From Prunella strophiata (taxonomy: Eukaryota; Chordata; Aves; Passeriformes; Prunellidae): a stretch of DNA of 64,000 bases. Each line of letters opens with the position of its first letter. Position 1 is the first letter of the stretch. The position numbers were made by a program, and so were the translations under genes. Under the pieces are notes generated by a model. The model did not search any database. It saw nothing but the letters and a program-made list of their open reading frames with translations, and was not told where the DNA came from. Shown in pieces: positions 36,645 through 50,355 of the stretch. The stretch lies in contig JAZBQD010000034.1 of the NCBI GenBank assembly GCA_036583965.1, positions 10,852,040 through 10,916,039 of the forward strand, given 5' to 3'.

Positions 36645-38660
36645 GGGTTTTCATAGATGTTACAATCTCTCTGCAGTCCAATGTTTTGAACTATGATAAA
36701 GCTTTGTGCTGCAATAGCAGATGTCATTTCAAGGGATTCCTCTGGCACACACAAGGTGGGCCCAGGAGAGTGCACTGAGCTCTGCAGAGTGAGATGAGGA
36801 GAGGAGAGCAAATCTCCTCGGGGGAGAATTAATGGCAGTTGTTTACAGCTCACATCTGAGCTCTCAAGCTAAGATCAGCTTTCCTCAGAGGATGATGCTT
36901 GTTGCTGGCATACCTTTTCAAGCCTGAGGACAAGTCAGAGGGCTGATGAGATATTTGGACTTTTATTATTATTATTATTATTTTTAACTCAGTGTAGGTG
37001 GGTGACAGGAGGCAATTGGTATCTCTGCCTCTCCTGGCACTCTGCTTCCTGGGAGCTCAGCTGCATGGCTCAGGACAGCTACCAGCAGAGTTTGTGATTT
37101 AGAGTAAACCATCCAAAAATTGAAATTGTAAATCCAATGGCACAGAGTGTTCTCAAAGGGTGTAACTTAAAACATTTCTGAAAAGAGTTGCTCTTACTCT
37201 TGGACTGCAAGAGTTGTCTTGGAATATGGAGGGCTCATAAAAATCAGGAAAACCTCTGGATTTCCAGGACCATGGAAATATGGTCCTGATAAAAACCCTG
37301 GCTTTGTGCTGCTGGGTATCTTTAAGGAAGCTGCTCTTGTATTTGATAGATTCCTAATGATAGCATCCTTCATGGTGGCTTTGCTGTTGTTTAAAATATG
37401 ACAATTAGAACCATTGAAGTGTTTCATTTCCAAATTCACTGGAACAAGTGTAAGGCTACCAGTCTTATGGAGAAGTGATTCCCAGTGTCCCTTTTCCACT
37501 TTCTACAGGGGAATGAGAAGTGTTATTAAATAACCAAAGAGGTATTTGAGTAAATAACACTGTTTGTAATGTGATGTCTGGGTGCAGCTCACAAGGAGGG
37601 CATGGACTCCCCTCTTTCTTTATGCCTGGCTGTGGTGTGTAGCTGGGTCAGCCCAAGACATTTTCAGACCCTTTTGCAGGTGCTCTTGGCCTTTGGAAGA
37701 GCTTGGCACCCTGAGCAATACATGGGGAGGATGTTTGCTGTTCCCATGTCATGGGAGGACAAAACATGGTCAGAAAAAGCTTCCCTTGTGCACTTAGAGT
37801 GATTGGGAAAATACCTCCAAGTAACAGGAGTCCTAAAATGATCCATTCTTGCCCTTTCCTTAAAGGAGTGGAAAAAAGATGAGAGCAGATGCTGAGCAGC
37901 AAGCAAGGAGGATTAGGGTGTGTGGGTGTTTGGTGTTTATTGTATTTCCTTCAGCAGCTGCTGGTTCTTCATGGTGTTTTATATCCATGCATGAGACTTG
38001 GTTTACTAGTGCTTTTAATTAGGAGATACTTCTTAGCTGAGTTGCCTCATTTGGTTTACAGGGGATTTCAGAAGTCCATCCAGTTATGTAAACTGAAGAT
38101 GTCCTTACTCTCATGAAACACTGTGGCTTTCCTGGAAGTTCTCATTGGAGTTTCCTGGGGTTTGCAGCTCTCATTGATAAATTTTTTATGGGATGCTGAG
38201 GCAGTAGGAGCCTCTGGTGTCAGCCTTTACTTAGTGCTTGTTCAAGCTGGGACAAACCAGAAGCCTCAGCAAATGCTGCTCCCCTGCTTTGGGCAGGCAC
38301 AGCCCTGGCATGTTTCCAGGCATGTGGTGGTGGTTGGATTGTGGAGTCTCTGTTCTGATCAGGTAAAAAATGTCCTATTTTAAAGCATACCTGGTCTCTT
38401 AGAGCCCTGTGTGTTCCAGGTCTTTATGGGGAGGAAAGACAAGGAGGAGCATCCTGCTCAGATTTGGTGTGTGAGAAGCTTTCCAAGGAGACCATCTTGG
38501 AGGCTTCTGCCAGATCCAAGTTATATCTGTTTATTTTTCTGCAGATGTGTTTACACATGCAGATGCATGTGTACAGATGTATGGGGTCATGCATGAAGGC
38601 ACCTCAGCCCTGAGTGCAAGGGAGAGCCTCCAGTCTGGGTTCACACTGCAGCAAAGTGAT

Positions 38661-38694
38661 GTTACTAAAAGGTCTAAGCTGTTACTAAAAGGTC
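38661..38694. repeat. Short direct repeat, period 20
   Basis: GTTACTAAAAGGTC occurs at 38661-38674 and 38681-38694, a small local duplication. Confidence 0.85.
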
Positions 38695-41600
38695 CCTCTG
38701 TCCATGGCAGTGTGCTTGGTGTTGGGGGTCTCTGCATTGATCTCTGCCCAGGTCCCATGACAGGGAAAAAGGGCTATTCTTGGAGAAATCCTGCTCCTAG
38801 ATCTATTTAGACACAACATGAAACCTCTCTGTAACACATTTCCCCTGCACAAGATGAACCAGATCTACTCAAATTGCAAACAAAGTGGTTTTGACCCTGT
38901 GCTGGCTCTTATCCCTCTACCATCCCTTCCCTTTTGTTGGCATGAACTATTAGGGATTCAGCCCCCCTTTATTCTCTCAGTTTGTCCACAGTAGTCTCTC
39001 TTGTGGCTCAATTCTGGCTCACCCTGCACTCACACTGGCAATGGGCCAGCACAGGGTTGGATGGGGCTGGAGCTGGGAGCCAGCAGCAGAACCTCTTCAA
39101 GGACAGTGCTGGTTTAAACTCCTCTCACCAGTGGTGGCAGTAGGTTAAATAATGTGTTGAAACATCCACAGGGGAAGAAACTGAAACTACTACATGTCCA
39201 AGGACTTGTGCCTGGCATTAAACATCATTCCTGATGAACTGTACGCAGCTTTTTTTGTTCACATTTTGTTACTGCAGAAATTCTAAATATTTACAACCTA
39301 CAACTTGGGAAATCATGATTTCCAGCACAATGTGCAATTTAAAACTGCATTAAACTGATTGGGATGGGTTTAAGCCAAAGCACTGTTACTGGGGCTTTTT
39401 CTCTTCAAGTTTGTGTACATTAGCATGAAATTCTGGGAAAAGCCTCTCTGTACAATGAGGGTGAGAGGCTGCTTAGAAATTTACTGGCAACTCACATCTG
39501 GTTTTGACCTGGTCCCCTGCCTGTCAAATTGGTGGAAGATCTTCCAATTACTTGTAAATCTTATCTCCTTAAGTTGCTTTTCCTCTGGTCTTTAAATTTT
39601 TGGGTCTCTGCCAAACCCAGCTAGGGCAAGCACAGGACACATCCCACTTCCCCCATCTCCTTTGCCACTGAAGGATGATGTCTGGGTTGAGGTTACAGAA
39701 GCTGCAGAGTCAGAGACCTCAGCCCCTTCTGGAGAACCCTGTGCTGGGTGCCCCTTTCCCCCTTCTATTTTGTGAGGGAAGTGCCTTCCCCTGTCCTTAC
39801 TGATTTGCCTGCAAAGCAAGAGGGTCATTGCCTTGTTTGATGCTGTGGGAGTCAGGGTGGAACAGGGGCTCTTGCAGTGGGGAGCAGCAGGGATGAAAGG
39901 GGGTTCCCCAGGTTCTGACAAATCTGAGCTCTTGGCTGTGGCTTGGTGGCCCCTGTTCCCTCCCCTGGTGCTGGCACAGGGGAGGGGGTCCTGCTACAGC
40001 CCATGGAGAGCAGCAGCTCTGCTGGGCACAGGAGTGCCCAGGTGTGTGTTGGTGCCTCCCCATCCACCATCAGGAGTGGTTTTCCAGGGTGCAATGCAGA
40101 GTGGTCGCTGTGCTGGTGGGCAGGCAGCACTTTGGTGTGGAGAGCATCAGAGCCAAACACAAACTGGGTTGTCTCTTGTGCTGCTGCTGTGCTGCCACCC
40201 CATGTTTCTGGCTGGAGGGGAGCTTGTCTTTCCTTGCAGCTCTGTTCTAGATCACCTGAGCCTTGAGGCTTTTCTGTTTAGCTCTGGATTTTTCTTCCAC
40301 ACTTACACAAGGATCAGTCTTTCTTATTCATATTCTGATGAAAACATACCAGAAAATTCTCATATGCTAAATACACTTTCAGCCACCTGGCTTAGCTAAG
40401 GAAGCCTGTGCTTGGGCAAAGTTTTGCAGAGGCTAGCAACTGCTTTGTTTTATGAAATCTACATTTAAAGGCTACGTGTGCCATTTGGTCACCAGCTGAC
40501 TTAGCTTGAAAACCAAAGGACTCTGACTTCATAAGCTTTCAACTCATGTGTGGCACCTACAGAGACTGACTTAGCAAAGTGAAGTTTTCCAGTAATAATA
40601 ATTTCATTGTAAGACTAAGGATATGAGTCTCATAGGATTAAACACATGGGGAGAATGTCAGCTTTTCAGCTGTGTGGATTATTTGGAAGCTGATGGATGA
40701 TTTTTCATAACATGCTCATATTCTTTTGTAGGTAAAAAAAGTGGAAAACCATTGATTAAAATAGCAGGCTTCTACTATATTGAACTTGAAAATAATTAAT
40801 TTTGATTATAATTGCCTTGCCTTTAATATGTCATGAGAAAAACTTGTGTCTTCTGAAGACATCAAAAATCATATTTGAGGTATGAGAAAAAAGAAAAGGT
40901 GAAGTTTATATCTGCAAGAGATGAATCACCTGGGTTCAAACTTTGTTTTGCCATTTCTTGCTTATATCAAATCAAACTTGGAATTGTGACGAATATTTGC
41001 AAAACAAGTTATGACAATGCTGTCCTGGGGATAAGAGGGAACCCACAATTCCCAATCCCAGCCTGGATGAGGCTGTGCCCTTTGAGTGAGTGCTGACTGC
41101 TCCTAACAGCAGAGTGATGAAGAAGTGAGGCAGCATCTGCCTGCCCTGTCCAGTAGTTGAGGCTGGGGGAGGCGTGAGAGTGCTGGGCTCTGGTTTCTTT
41201 TTGCTGAACACTGATACCTGTTGTTCATGTGAATGAATTCCTGCCTTCTAGTTGATATTTTTTAATGCCTATTTCGTATGTATTTTTGTCAACCAGGGAG
41301 ACATCAAAGCTATTCTAACCAGAAAAAAACAAGAGAGATAGGGAATAGCAATTGTTTCAAATTAGGTCTTAATGAGGTGCAGATGTTGAGCTGTGCTTGC
41401 TAGAATTTCTTTGAAACTACAGATGGTCTGGTAGTTCAGGGGTAAGAGAGGGGCTGGGAGGTTTTTTGGTTTCATTTTCCCTCCTGTGCCATTTGCATGA
41501 CATGTTAGATTAGGGCTGAATGTAAATGAAGAGCTAATACCCTTCTTGAGTCTCTGGTCTTGCAAAAGCAGTGTGTGTGTAATTTTGTTAGTGAAGCAGA

Positions 41601-43000
41601 TTTTGCTAAGCAGCCTGGACTTATGTGTAATACATCTTTCTGCTTTCCTTTGGTGTTTTGTATTGCTGAGGATTGGAGGTGAATGGTGGAGAGCAGAGGG
41701 GCTCTGAAATATGCAGAGACATCCCAACTGTCTAGAAGTACTTTGGATCTTTTCTGATCTAAAACGTATGATTGTGTTTTAACAGAACTGGCATAAAGCA
41801 TGTTTAAAATGCATATGGCTCTCTCTGCTCTGCTAAACTTGGTAAAATGTAAAATCTGCCTTCTCCCACTAGTTCTTGCATTTTACTGCTCTCTGGGGTG
41901 AATCTCAATAAATAACTGGGAACCAGATCAAAGGCCCATCTTTAAGACTGTTTATAAATGCTTGTGTTCTCTAGAAGAGTTGATTGTGCACGTTGGAGGA
42001 CAGGGTTTGGTCTGAACAAAATGATACGTGTAAGTCCTGCTTTAAAATACATCATCTTTTGGTGGCTTTTTTCTCATCCCAAAGGTGCTGAACCTCAGAG
42101 CTTGGCTGAGCTCAATGGGGTTTTCAGGCTTTTAGCACATTTGGAAGCCACACTTATCCATGATTATTGAGCTAAGTAGGAAGCCATGAGGAGTGTTTTG
42201 AAGCTGCCTCAACCCTTGGTGAGTAGAGGGATGCTGTCTCCTGCCCTGCTGGGTGCTCCCAGCAGATTTGTCTCCTTTGGTTACACTGCTGAGCCCCAAA
42301 GCTCCCACTGCCTGCTGTGAAAGAGGGATTTCACCCCAAAGGAGAGGAATGTTCTCAGTGTTTGTGCTGTAACACCTTGTGTGGCTCTCTATCTCCACTG
42401 TGAATTTCTCTGGTGTTGTTTGCATGTTTGGCATTAGTCCTCCTGCTAATTAATGTGAAACAAAGCCCTGGCAGTCCCTTTGATGTGGTCTTCTGCCTTT
42501 CTTCCTCCTCCATGTAATGTTAAGCCTTTTAAATCTAGATGGATAAATGCACTATCTATGGCTGTAAAAGCACTAACATAATTAAACCTTCAGTAATAGG
42601 GCTACACTTTGTTAGTTCAAAACCAGAGCTGGGAAATAACAAGTAAACTTCAGCATCTCTGAGCCTTCTCCCTGCTCAGCAGGGGTCAGGGAAGGCATGA
42701 TGTGGCTCATCTGCTGCCCAGAGCCTCCCTGAAGTGCAAAATTGCATTTCTGGTAGTGGATTAAAGCTGTTGGACCTGGGCTGGCAATGGGTGCAATTGT
42801 GTGAAGGAAATGACTGGAGGAAAGAAATGGGATTTTGTGTTTGTTGATACTGAGGCACCTAATGTCATCCCACCTTGGATGATCAGAGTCAGCTCACACA
42901 ATGGAAGATCTCTAACCAGATAAGGGAGGAGGTTCTGCATCATCATGCAGGCTTTACTGAGTTTGGCTGGCTCCAAGAGGAAGGTTTTGATCCAGTTTGT

Positions 43001-43300
43001 AGAAACCCAGAATAGTTTGGGTTGGGCAGAACCTCAAAGATCATCTTGTTCCACACCCTGCATGGGCAGGGACACCTTCCAGTATCCCAGCTTGCTCCAA
43101 TCCCCATCCAATCTTGAACACTGCCAAGGATGGGGCAACCACAGCTTCTCTGGGCAACCTGTGCCAGGGCCTCACCACCCTCAGAGTAAAGAATTTCTTT
43201 CTCATGTTTAATCTAACCCTGGCCTCTGTCAGTGGGAAACCATTCCCCCTTGTCCTGTCACTCCATGCTCTTGTCAAAAGTCCCTCTCCAGCTCTCTTGC
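43001..43300 (-). mobile_element. CR1 LINE, 3' end fragment, reversed
   Basis: The reverse complement reads as a CR1 3' end; the element's 3' terminus is at the left. On the plus strand the order is AGAATAGTTTGGGTTGGGCA, AGATCATCTTGTTCCACACC, TGGGCAGGGACACC, CCATCCAATCTTGAACACTG, GGATGGGGCAACCACAGC, GGGCAACCTGTGCCAGGGCC, TCACCACCCTCAGAGTAAAG, AATTTCTTTCTCATGTTTAA. It then continues through the CCCTTGTCCTGTCACT block to about 43300. This is the longest CR1 piece in the window. It is 5'-truncated and retains no intact reverse transcriptase frame. Confidence 0.96.
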
Positions 43301-46300
43301 TCCATTATGTTGGTGCAAAGCTAACTTTAGGGAAATCCAAGTCACAGGCAGTCGTGTGTACTCTTGATTTTTAAAATTTGTCTTCAGCTGGTGTTAGTAA
43401 TTTCTCCCTAGACAAGGTTCCTGTGAGCTGCAGGCTTGCACAGCTCCTCTCTTTGGGGGAAGGCAATAGGGAATGTCTGATCTCTGAAAAAGTGGTGTCA
43501 TCTTCAAAGGAAGGTCAGTGTGTCCTTGGGATATTGGGTAAAATGTGCATTGCCCCAAACTGTGTAGAGGAAGAGCTGTAAGTGAGCACCAGTGGGTGCT
43601 CAGGGATGGAGCTGTGGGGCCACCTGAGGCACCGGGCACATGGTGCAGATGTCTGGTGGATGCTTAGTCAAGGTTTGTCTGGATTTCTGCTCCAGATGCA
43701 CTGTACTTTGGAGTGGCCATCTGCTGACCAGCTAGCCAGTAGTTATTAAGCATTTCACATTTATCACCTCTTTTCCTTTGTGAGATTTTAATGTAGGTTT
43801 ATGTGACTGCGAAAGGAGCAGTGTGGTTGTAATCTCAGCTCTGGATAACAGATGCTGAACACTCCCAGATTACAGATTAGATTTATTTTTTAAGGCCAGA
43901 AAGAATTATTAGGGTTGTTAAATCTGTGTTTGATACCTCCCAGTGCAGGATTTCTTCCAGAAACCAGATTAAAATGTCTTATTTTGGAGAGGTATCTAAT
44001 CTCCTCTGTAATACTCCAAGCAGTGGCAAGTCATCCATCACAGACTGAAATAGTCAAGCAGTGATGGGCCAGCAGCAGGGACTTCAGATTTGGGTTTGGA
44101 GCAGCACCCAGGCTTCACATTCTTGCTCCAAGCTTATCTGGTAAAGCCAGACCTCTGGAGCCTGTGGGTTCAGTGTGGGAGCTGAAGTGAACAGCCTTCC
44201 TCCTTTCATGGCTGCACAGAAGCTGCTTTGTCATTTTCTCTGTGTATTTGAGTCCAGAATAGAGCAATATACCTGGATTTTGGGAAGAATTAAGTGCAGG
44301 TGCTGATGTTTTACACTGCGTGTCAAAGCTCTGTTTGATCCATCACTCCTCCATGTTCAAATAATGGTGAAAGCATGGCCAGGAACAAAATGTGCTTGGA
44401 AACATCTCTTTGTCCTTTCTTTTGGGTTTAATCTATGCCAGAGGCGTGTAGGTTTAAATTTGCCCACTTTTTCCATTAATCCATTTGTTACTCTTAAGGA
44501 GCTGTGATGAAGAAGCAGCTTGTACTGCACTGAGTGAGTGTACCAGTGTCCCAGCTCATGTCAGCAGCTGCTTTTGAATTTCCTGAGTGAGAAGTGAGAA
44601 GCTGCAGTGACAGAACAACCTGTCACCACCAGAGAATGTCACGGGAGAGTAGTTTGGTAAGGGAGGGAAAGAAATCTAAAATGAGAAGAGGGCATAAATT
44701 CAACAAGCCTGACTTAATGTTTTTCATTGAAAGTTCAATTTACCCATGGAGAAATAGAGCAGTTCAAAGGGGAAAGGCTGCATTGTTCATTGACAGATAA
44801 ACTGCATCTGTGCTGTCTGTTATTTTTAAGTATTAGGTATTTTATAGGGACTTGAAAGATACCTGATTGCAAATGGTAAACTTCAGCCTTAAGTGGGATA
44901 TGAGTGGCTGTCATTTGAGGACAAGGAGGGCTTAGATGATCTGGGGCTGTATTTGAAATGTGGGAATATTGACAGACAGGTTACATAGTCAGTGCAGTGA
45001 TGGAAGTTGCAATGTCTACTGACAAGGCTGGGCAAGATTAGAAAAATCAGGTGCTGGTAAAATACAATGATTATGTAGACATTAACTGTTAATGAGGTGT
45101 TTTCTAAGTGGTGAAAAGCTGCAGAAAGAGGTTTAGTGACACAGGAATCCTTCTTCTCTGCTCTTTGCACAAAGAATCTTTTCTTCATAGGAATTTCTGT
45201 CATTAGGAGCTGACTTTGGGTTGAGTTTCCCTTTTGTATAAAGTTCTCTGAACCTTTTGTGACTACTAATGATTTCTTCTTTTTATATTGGCTTTGCTTT
45301 TGTTTCAAATAAATCTTGGCTGCAGTGGCCTTTAGAGCCTTTTCTGGGCTGACAGCAGACCCGTGTCTCATTCTCTTGTTTAGGTTTCTGCTTACTTTGT
45401 TCCAGGCATTGGAACTGCTGGCACAGGAAAATGGTCGAATTTTCAAAAATGCTGAAATCCTGACTATCTAGTATTGTGGCAAGAGAAGCATTCAAGTCAC
45501 GAGTGGCTGCTCCATTCTCTTGCCATCCTGGGAATACAGAGAGTGTTGGCTCCAGAAAGGATGTTCTGAGATGCAGGTCAGTGCTGGCCTTTGGAGAGGT
45601 CAGCTCAGATGGTGCAGTGGTGGCCTGAGCCTGGGCAGTTCATTGGGAAAATGCTGGTGGCCTCTGGGGCTCTGCCTGAGCCTCACAGATTGCAGGGCCT
45701 GGCTGGGCATGGACTCGTTGCTGTGTTTGCTTTCAGATGCACTTGGGAAGGGTTGTGTTGGCTGCCCACAGACATTCCTGGAGCAGGAGTGCCAGCCAGA
45801 CCCACAGTTGTTGTCTCTCCATTCGCTACTCAGCTCTGGTGTGAGAAGGAACTTTGGGAGAAACAAGGAGTGCTTGGTTCAGTCCTGGTGATCTGAGCTT
45901 GTGCATAGCCTGACCTCAGGGTTACACACTTGCTGTTCCCAAAACACAGTGAGTAAGGATTCTGCACAGCAGAGGGCTTTCTTAAAAAGTCAATGTGGAT
46001 TCCATGGGTTTCTCTGGTGGCGTCACTGGTGGAGTGGCAGCAAACTCAGTAAAACTTGGAGAAGCCACACACAAGGTAAAGATCTCACTCAGCTTTGTTA
46101 TCAGCTCTGGGGATTGACAGACTTGTCCTGGCTGACCCTGATCTCTTAAGGGGCCTAATCACAAAATCAATTGCAGAGTGAAAACAAGCAGTTAACTTGG
46201 AAAGGGTGAGACAAGAGTCTCATCAAAGTCCCACAGGGTGTCAGAGCTGGAAGTGCCTGATTTCATGTCAGCAGCCCCAGGCAGGCAGTTTCTTGGCCTG

Positions 46301-46690
46301 TTACAAAGCTGACTACAGCCTAGGCAGTGGCTGGTTGGCAGCCTGGGGCTTGCATGACACCCCAGAATTCTTTCTAGCAATTCAAATAATTAACATTTTA
46401 TTGCAAAACAAACAAACAAAACCCTAAACCATAATGGCAGGAGTTTGAAGGATTTTCTCTTTTTTAGGTTTTTTGTAAGGCTTACATGCTAGAAACTTAA
46501 TCAGGTTGGAGCTTTACCTTTGTTTTGCATACTGAATATGACCTGTTGGCATTTTCTTCTGAAACTCTGCAACTCCAGTCTGTGGTGAGGATGACTTGTA
46601 AGCTTTAAATGAATGAAATGTCTTGTTCAGGATAATTCAATGACCAGGAAGTTTGTATGGTGCTCAATGCATCTGTGTGTGCAGTGGGCT
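43301..46690. other. Non-coding stretch, nothing recognised
   Basis: Mixed sequence. The minus-strand frame at 44889-45446 (185 codons) is basic at its N-terminal half and hydrophobic later, but resembles no protein that I know and has no exon context. The rest is ordinary. Confidence 0.5.
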
Positions 46691-46696
46691 GGGAGT

Positions 46697-46739
46697 TGTC
46701 AGGGCTCTCTCTCTGCTGGGCTGTCAGGGCTCTCTCTCT
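46697..46739. repeat. Short tandem duplication, period 25
   Basis: TGTCAGGGCTCTCTCTCT occurs at 46697-46714 and again at 46722-46739. It lies inside the longest open frame of the window (46613-47230, 205 codons), which has no recognisable domain. Confidence 0.9.
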
Positions 46740-49700
46740 TCTTCTGGAAGAAGTTCTGTGTCCACAGAGATGGCACAGTCCATGTGTGTAGCACCATGCA
46801 GTTGTTCCCTGGGACTCTTTGCTGTCCTTCTCCATCATGGTCCCTTTCCATGTCACAGCTCTCTTTTCCAGCAGTGCTGGAGGAAGCCACCCCTCTGCTC
46901 CCCAGCCCTCTCTGCCCCCAGGGTGCAGCCCTGTGGTCACCAGCCCTTTTCCCCCTTGGGCTCAGCCTTGCTTTGAAGGCTGACCAGCATGGGACAAGTC
47001 AGCATTCCATGTGGGGAATTTGGGCAGGCCAGGTGCTGCAGGGCAGAAAAACAGCAACAAGCAATTCTTGTCCTAGTTTTCATCTCCATGCTAAGGATGG
47101 GAAAATTAATCTTTATTTTTGCCTTCAAGTAAAGACTCCTGTCTCTTCTTCAGCTAGGGTGAGTTTGGTGGTTGTGTGGCATTTCCTGTCCTTGCCTCTG
47201 TTTTGGGTCAAAGGATGGAAGCTGTTATGATTTTGATGTGACCTGGAGAGAAATGGTCTGGTCTGTGCTGGGTGTGTGAGTGTTCTGCTGCAAAGGGAAG
47301 CTCTTTATAGCCTTTGGTGACTGCCCCTCTTCATCTGGGGGAGGCTGATGGGCAGGCAGCAAACCATGTTGGTTTAGGGCACATATATGAAATTGGATGT
47401 TCAGGCTCCATCTCTCAAAGGGAATTGTCAAACTTGATGTTGCCCCAGCAGCTCTGTTCCCTAGTTCAGTAACAGCTCTGGATGAAGTGATGTTCTGATC
47501 ATCTTGCATTTCATGGTGCTCCAGTGCTAAGGAAATGTGCTTTATATGCTTTTTCTTGGACATAATGTTTAAAAGAATAGGAAAAAAAATCTATTTTTTT
47601 CTACTGAATAGAAGGTAAGGAAATGATGGAATGGTTGGTATGTTCCTAGTGTTTCCTATTTAACTGGAGAACATTGACCAGGGCTGTCCTTTTCTGCTGT
47701 CCTGTGACACCTTCCCTCCTTTCCCCTGGTATTCCTAGAGCTCCCAAACCATCCCTCTTTGCACCAGTGCCTGGAGAGTGACAGTCATGGCTGTGACTGA
47801 TTTCCCAAGCTCAGTCTGGGCTTCTCATGACAGTAATTAGTGGTGATCTCTCCCTGTCCTTATCTCAACCCAGAGCCTTCAGCTGTACCTTGTCCAGCTG
47901 AGGAGGGGAGTAATGGAGCAGCTTTGGTGGGCACCCAAAGAGCAGCCAGGAGTCAACCCACCACACAGAGACATGATGCACAAGAGTTACAGGACAGAAT
48001 TCATGTTTATTATGTATTAAATGAGGATTTGTATACTTTTATTTGAATATTAACTTGTCAAAGAAGGACTTTGATTTTCAGCCATGGAATTGGTAGTCAC
48101 AGAATCCTAATTTCCTGGGCTTTCACCATAGTTCAAGTGTATCTTTGAAGTGTTTTCAAGTTGTTCAGCCCCTGTTGCATTCAGGTCCTCCTTTGCCCAG
48201 CCTTGGCCATGAGGAGGGGAATCTTCTCTGGTGGAAAATAAGATTTCTATGCAATGCCCTACTTCCAGGAACTGCTATCTGCAGGGAAAATGCCTGTTCT
48301 AGGATAAGATTTGAAAAGCAACAGCGATTGCTAACATTGATAAAACCGAAACCCTGTTGGTGTTTGCCTGGGACTGCACAGCTTCTTGTTAGTGGTGATG
48401 TCCTTTGAGTTGATCCCCTGGTGCTGCCAGTGCTGAGCAGACAGGACATCAGTGATGGTGGTGTGGCACCAGATGGGACAAGCACAAGGGATGACTTTTC
48501 CCCATGCTTTGTGCTCATGGAAAAAAGCCATAAAACCCTTTTACAGCTTGCTTTTACAGTGTTTAAAGAACTGGGGCTAGGGGTGCTTTGTAGCACTGCA
48601 AATGCCAGAGATAATGGGGATGTGTGTTTGCCTTCCTGTAATGTGCTTGTGCCTTCCCAGGACAGCAGGAATCCCTGAAGAGCTGCCTCGTGGGCTTATG
48701 TGGCTTTCACTTGCAGTGGCACATTCAGCTGGAAGGGAGGGTCTTTGCCTGGTCTCCCAATGAACAGGAGAGGAGGGAAAATGTGCAAAGCCATCCCCAT
48801 AGCCTTTTGGATGGGGAGGGAGAGTGGGACAAGGGTTTTACACATTGCTACCCATCCTTTGTTAGTGCATGGCTGAAGCAGCCTCTGGGAGTTCTGTCGT
48901 TTCCCTGTTTAGTTCTGCACAAGAATTGACAGACACCAGCTCAAAGACCCACAGGTTTTTATTTAGTTTTTTTTTCCTCTGTGAAGCTGCTTCCCAGGGA
49001 GCCTGAGCCATGTGCTGGGGGTTCCCAGGGAGCATGAAGAGGGAGGCCCAGCTTTGGGAATCTTATTTTATTTATTTTTCCCCTGTCCTGCTGCTTTCTC
49101 AAGCCAGCTATCTCTGAAGTCAGGGCAGGAAATGAAAGGGCTGAGAGGTCAGGGGTGCCTGGGGAGTGCTAAGGACCTGCCTGCCCAAAGCCTGCCGTGA
49201 CTCTCCAGGCTTGCACACAAAAGCAGGAGGCTGCATGTACTTAGAAGCATTTCTAGCTTGATTCATTAATAGCCAAGCCAGAAGAATTAATGTGCAGCCC
49301 TTCCAAAAGGGGACTATAAGCTGTGTTGAGCTGGGTGCTGTATTTGGAGTGCAGAGCTGTGTTTTGGGTAGGAGCAGTGTGGCTACTGCAGGAAATTCCA
49401 TGCGATGCCATTAAAGGTCTGTAGGGATTACCTTTGGAGTTTTGTCCTTGTTGCTGTCTTTAATTTGCCCACCAGCTGTCATCAAAAACTGCAAGGTACT
49501 GTTGGGAATTTGAATCTCAAATTACAAGTGTCCTCTTGTAGTTTCCTGGTGATATTCAGTGTATGAGAGGATATTTTTAAACATTCTCTATATAAATATA
49601 TAAATGAGTTGAGCAGCAGAGCTCACAGCATCAGTAGAGAGGGCTTCTGAGCAGCTTCTCAAAGGATCCCTGGTTTTCAGGGCATGACTGGAGATGGAAG

Positions 49701-50272
49701 AGGCCTTACTCAGTCTGAGCCTTGGTTTAAGCTAAGACTTATTCAGGCACTGTGATGTGCCAGTGTGTGATGTCCTGTCCAAGCTAAAATCAGTTAAATG
49801 AGGTGGTGGACAAGGCACAGGGGAAGGATGTGCAGTGCCAGGGACCAGGGTGCATGGCTGGGAAGAGGGGACTGGGAAACAGGAAAGGCAGTTTTTCTGC
49901 AGCACCCTGCTCCTGGCTGACCCCATCCAAGAGCCCATTTGCATCCTCCTGTGCTGCACACAGGATTTGCAGCCACAACTTCCAGGTGTTTGTCCCCTCC
50001 ATGCATGCCCAACCCCTTCTGGGCTGGTGAGAAAGTCTTCCCAGGTGAAACACCTCTGCCTCTTCACAAAACTGGCTGATATTTGGCTATTTGACATCTG
50101 TGCATGTTCAGTTTAGGGGTGGACTGAGAAGTGATGAGCTCCTGGCATAGCCAGAGGTGACCTTGCTGATGAGCTGCAGCTGTTTTGCCCCAGCAAGGAG
50201 CTGAGGCTGCCCAGTCATCCCTACCTTGTGGGGATGCAAGTTTAACAAAATACTCTGAAGGATGGTCCCCAA
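46740..50272. other. Non-coding stretch, nothing recognised
   Basis: Mixed sequence, with GC-richer blocks near 46.8-47.0 and 49.8-50.0 kb that open overlapping frames in several phases. No transposon, exon or RNA gene recognised. Confidence 0.55.
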
Positions 50273-50355
50273 GATTTTTGGTGTTTTTTTGCTGTTGGTT
50301 TTTGTGTGTGTGTGTGTGTTTGTTTTTGGGGTTTTTTTTGTTTGGTTTTTTTTTT
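50273..50355. repeat. GT-only tract with (GT)n core
   Basis: Over about 83 bases the plus strand contains only G and T apart from one C near 50292. It includes a (GT)n of about eight units (50303-50319) and a long T-rich tail. Strong strand asymmetry of this kind arises by slippage in GT/T-rich seeds; the (GT)n part can adopt Z-DNA. Confidence 0.93.

Larger units (their letters stand above)
35818..43000. other. Non-coding stretch with simple repeats
   Basis: No gene recognised. It contains a run of 23 A (36622-36644), a short (ATT)n (about 36963-36982), and a 20-bp-period duplication at 38661-38694. A GC-richer block at about 39.6-40.3 kb opens long frames on both strands (188 codons plus, 109 and 102 minus) that overlap one another and show no domain. 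From 40.4 to 41.4 kb the sequence is AT-rich and quiet. Confidence 0.5.

Noticed and set aside
39833..40399. 188-codon open frame (plus) overlapped by open frames on the other strand
   Set aside because: Openness in several phases at once reflects GC-rich composition. No known motif, and the peptide is Leu/Ser/Gly/Trp-rich without pattern.
44889..45446. 185-codon open frame (minus) with a basic N-terminal half
   Set aside because: Lysine-rich part arises from TTT/CTT-rich plus-strand DNA; no family resemblance.
46613..47230. Longest open frame in the window (205 codons, plus)
   Set aside because: No recognisable domain; composition follows GC-richer, CT-rich DNA; other frames in the same place are also open; it includes a 25-bp tandem duplication; no splice context.
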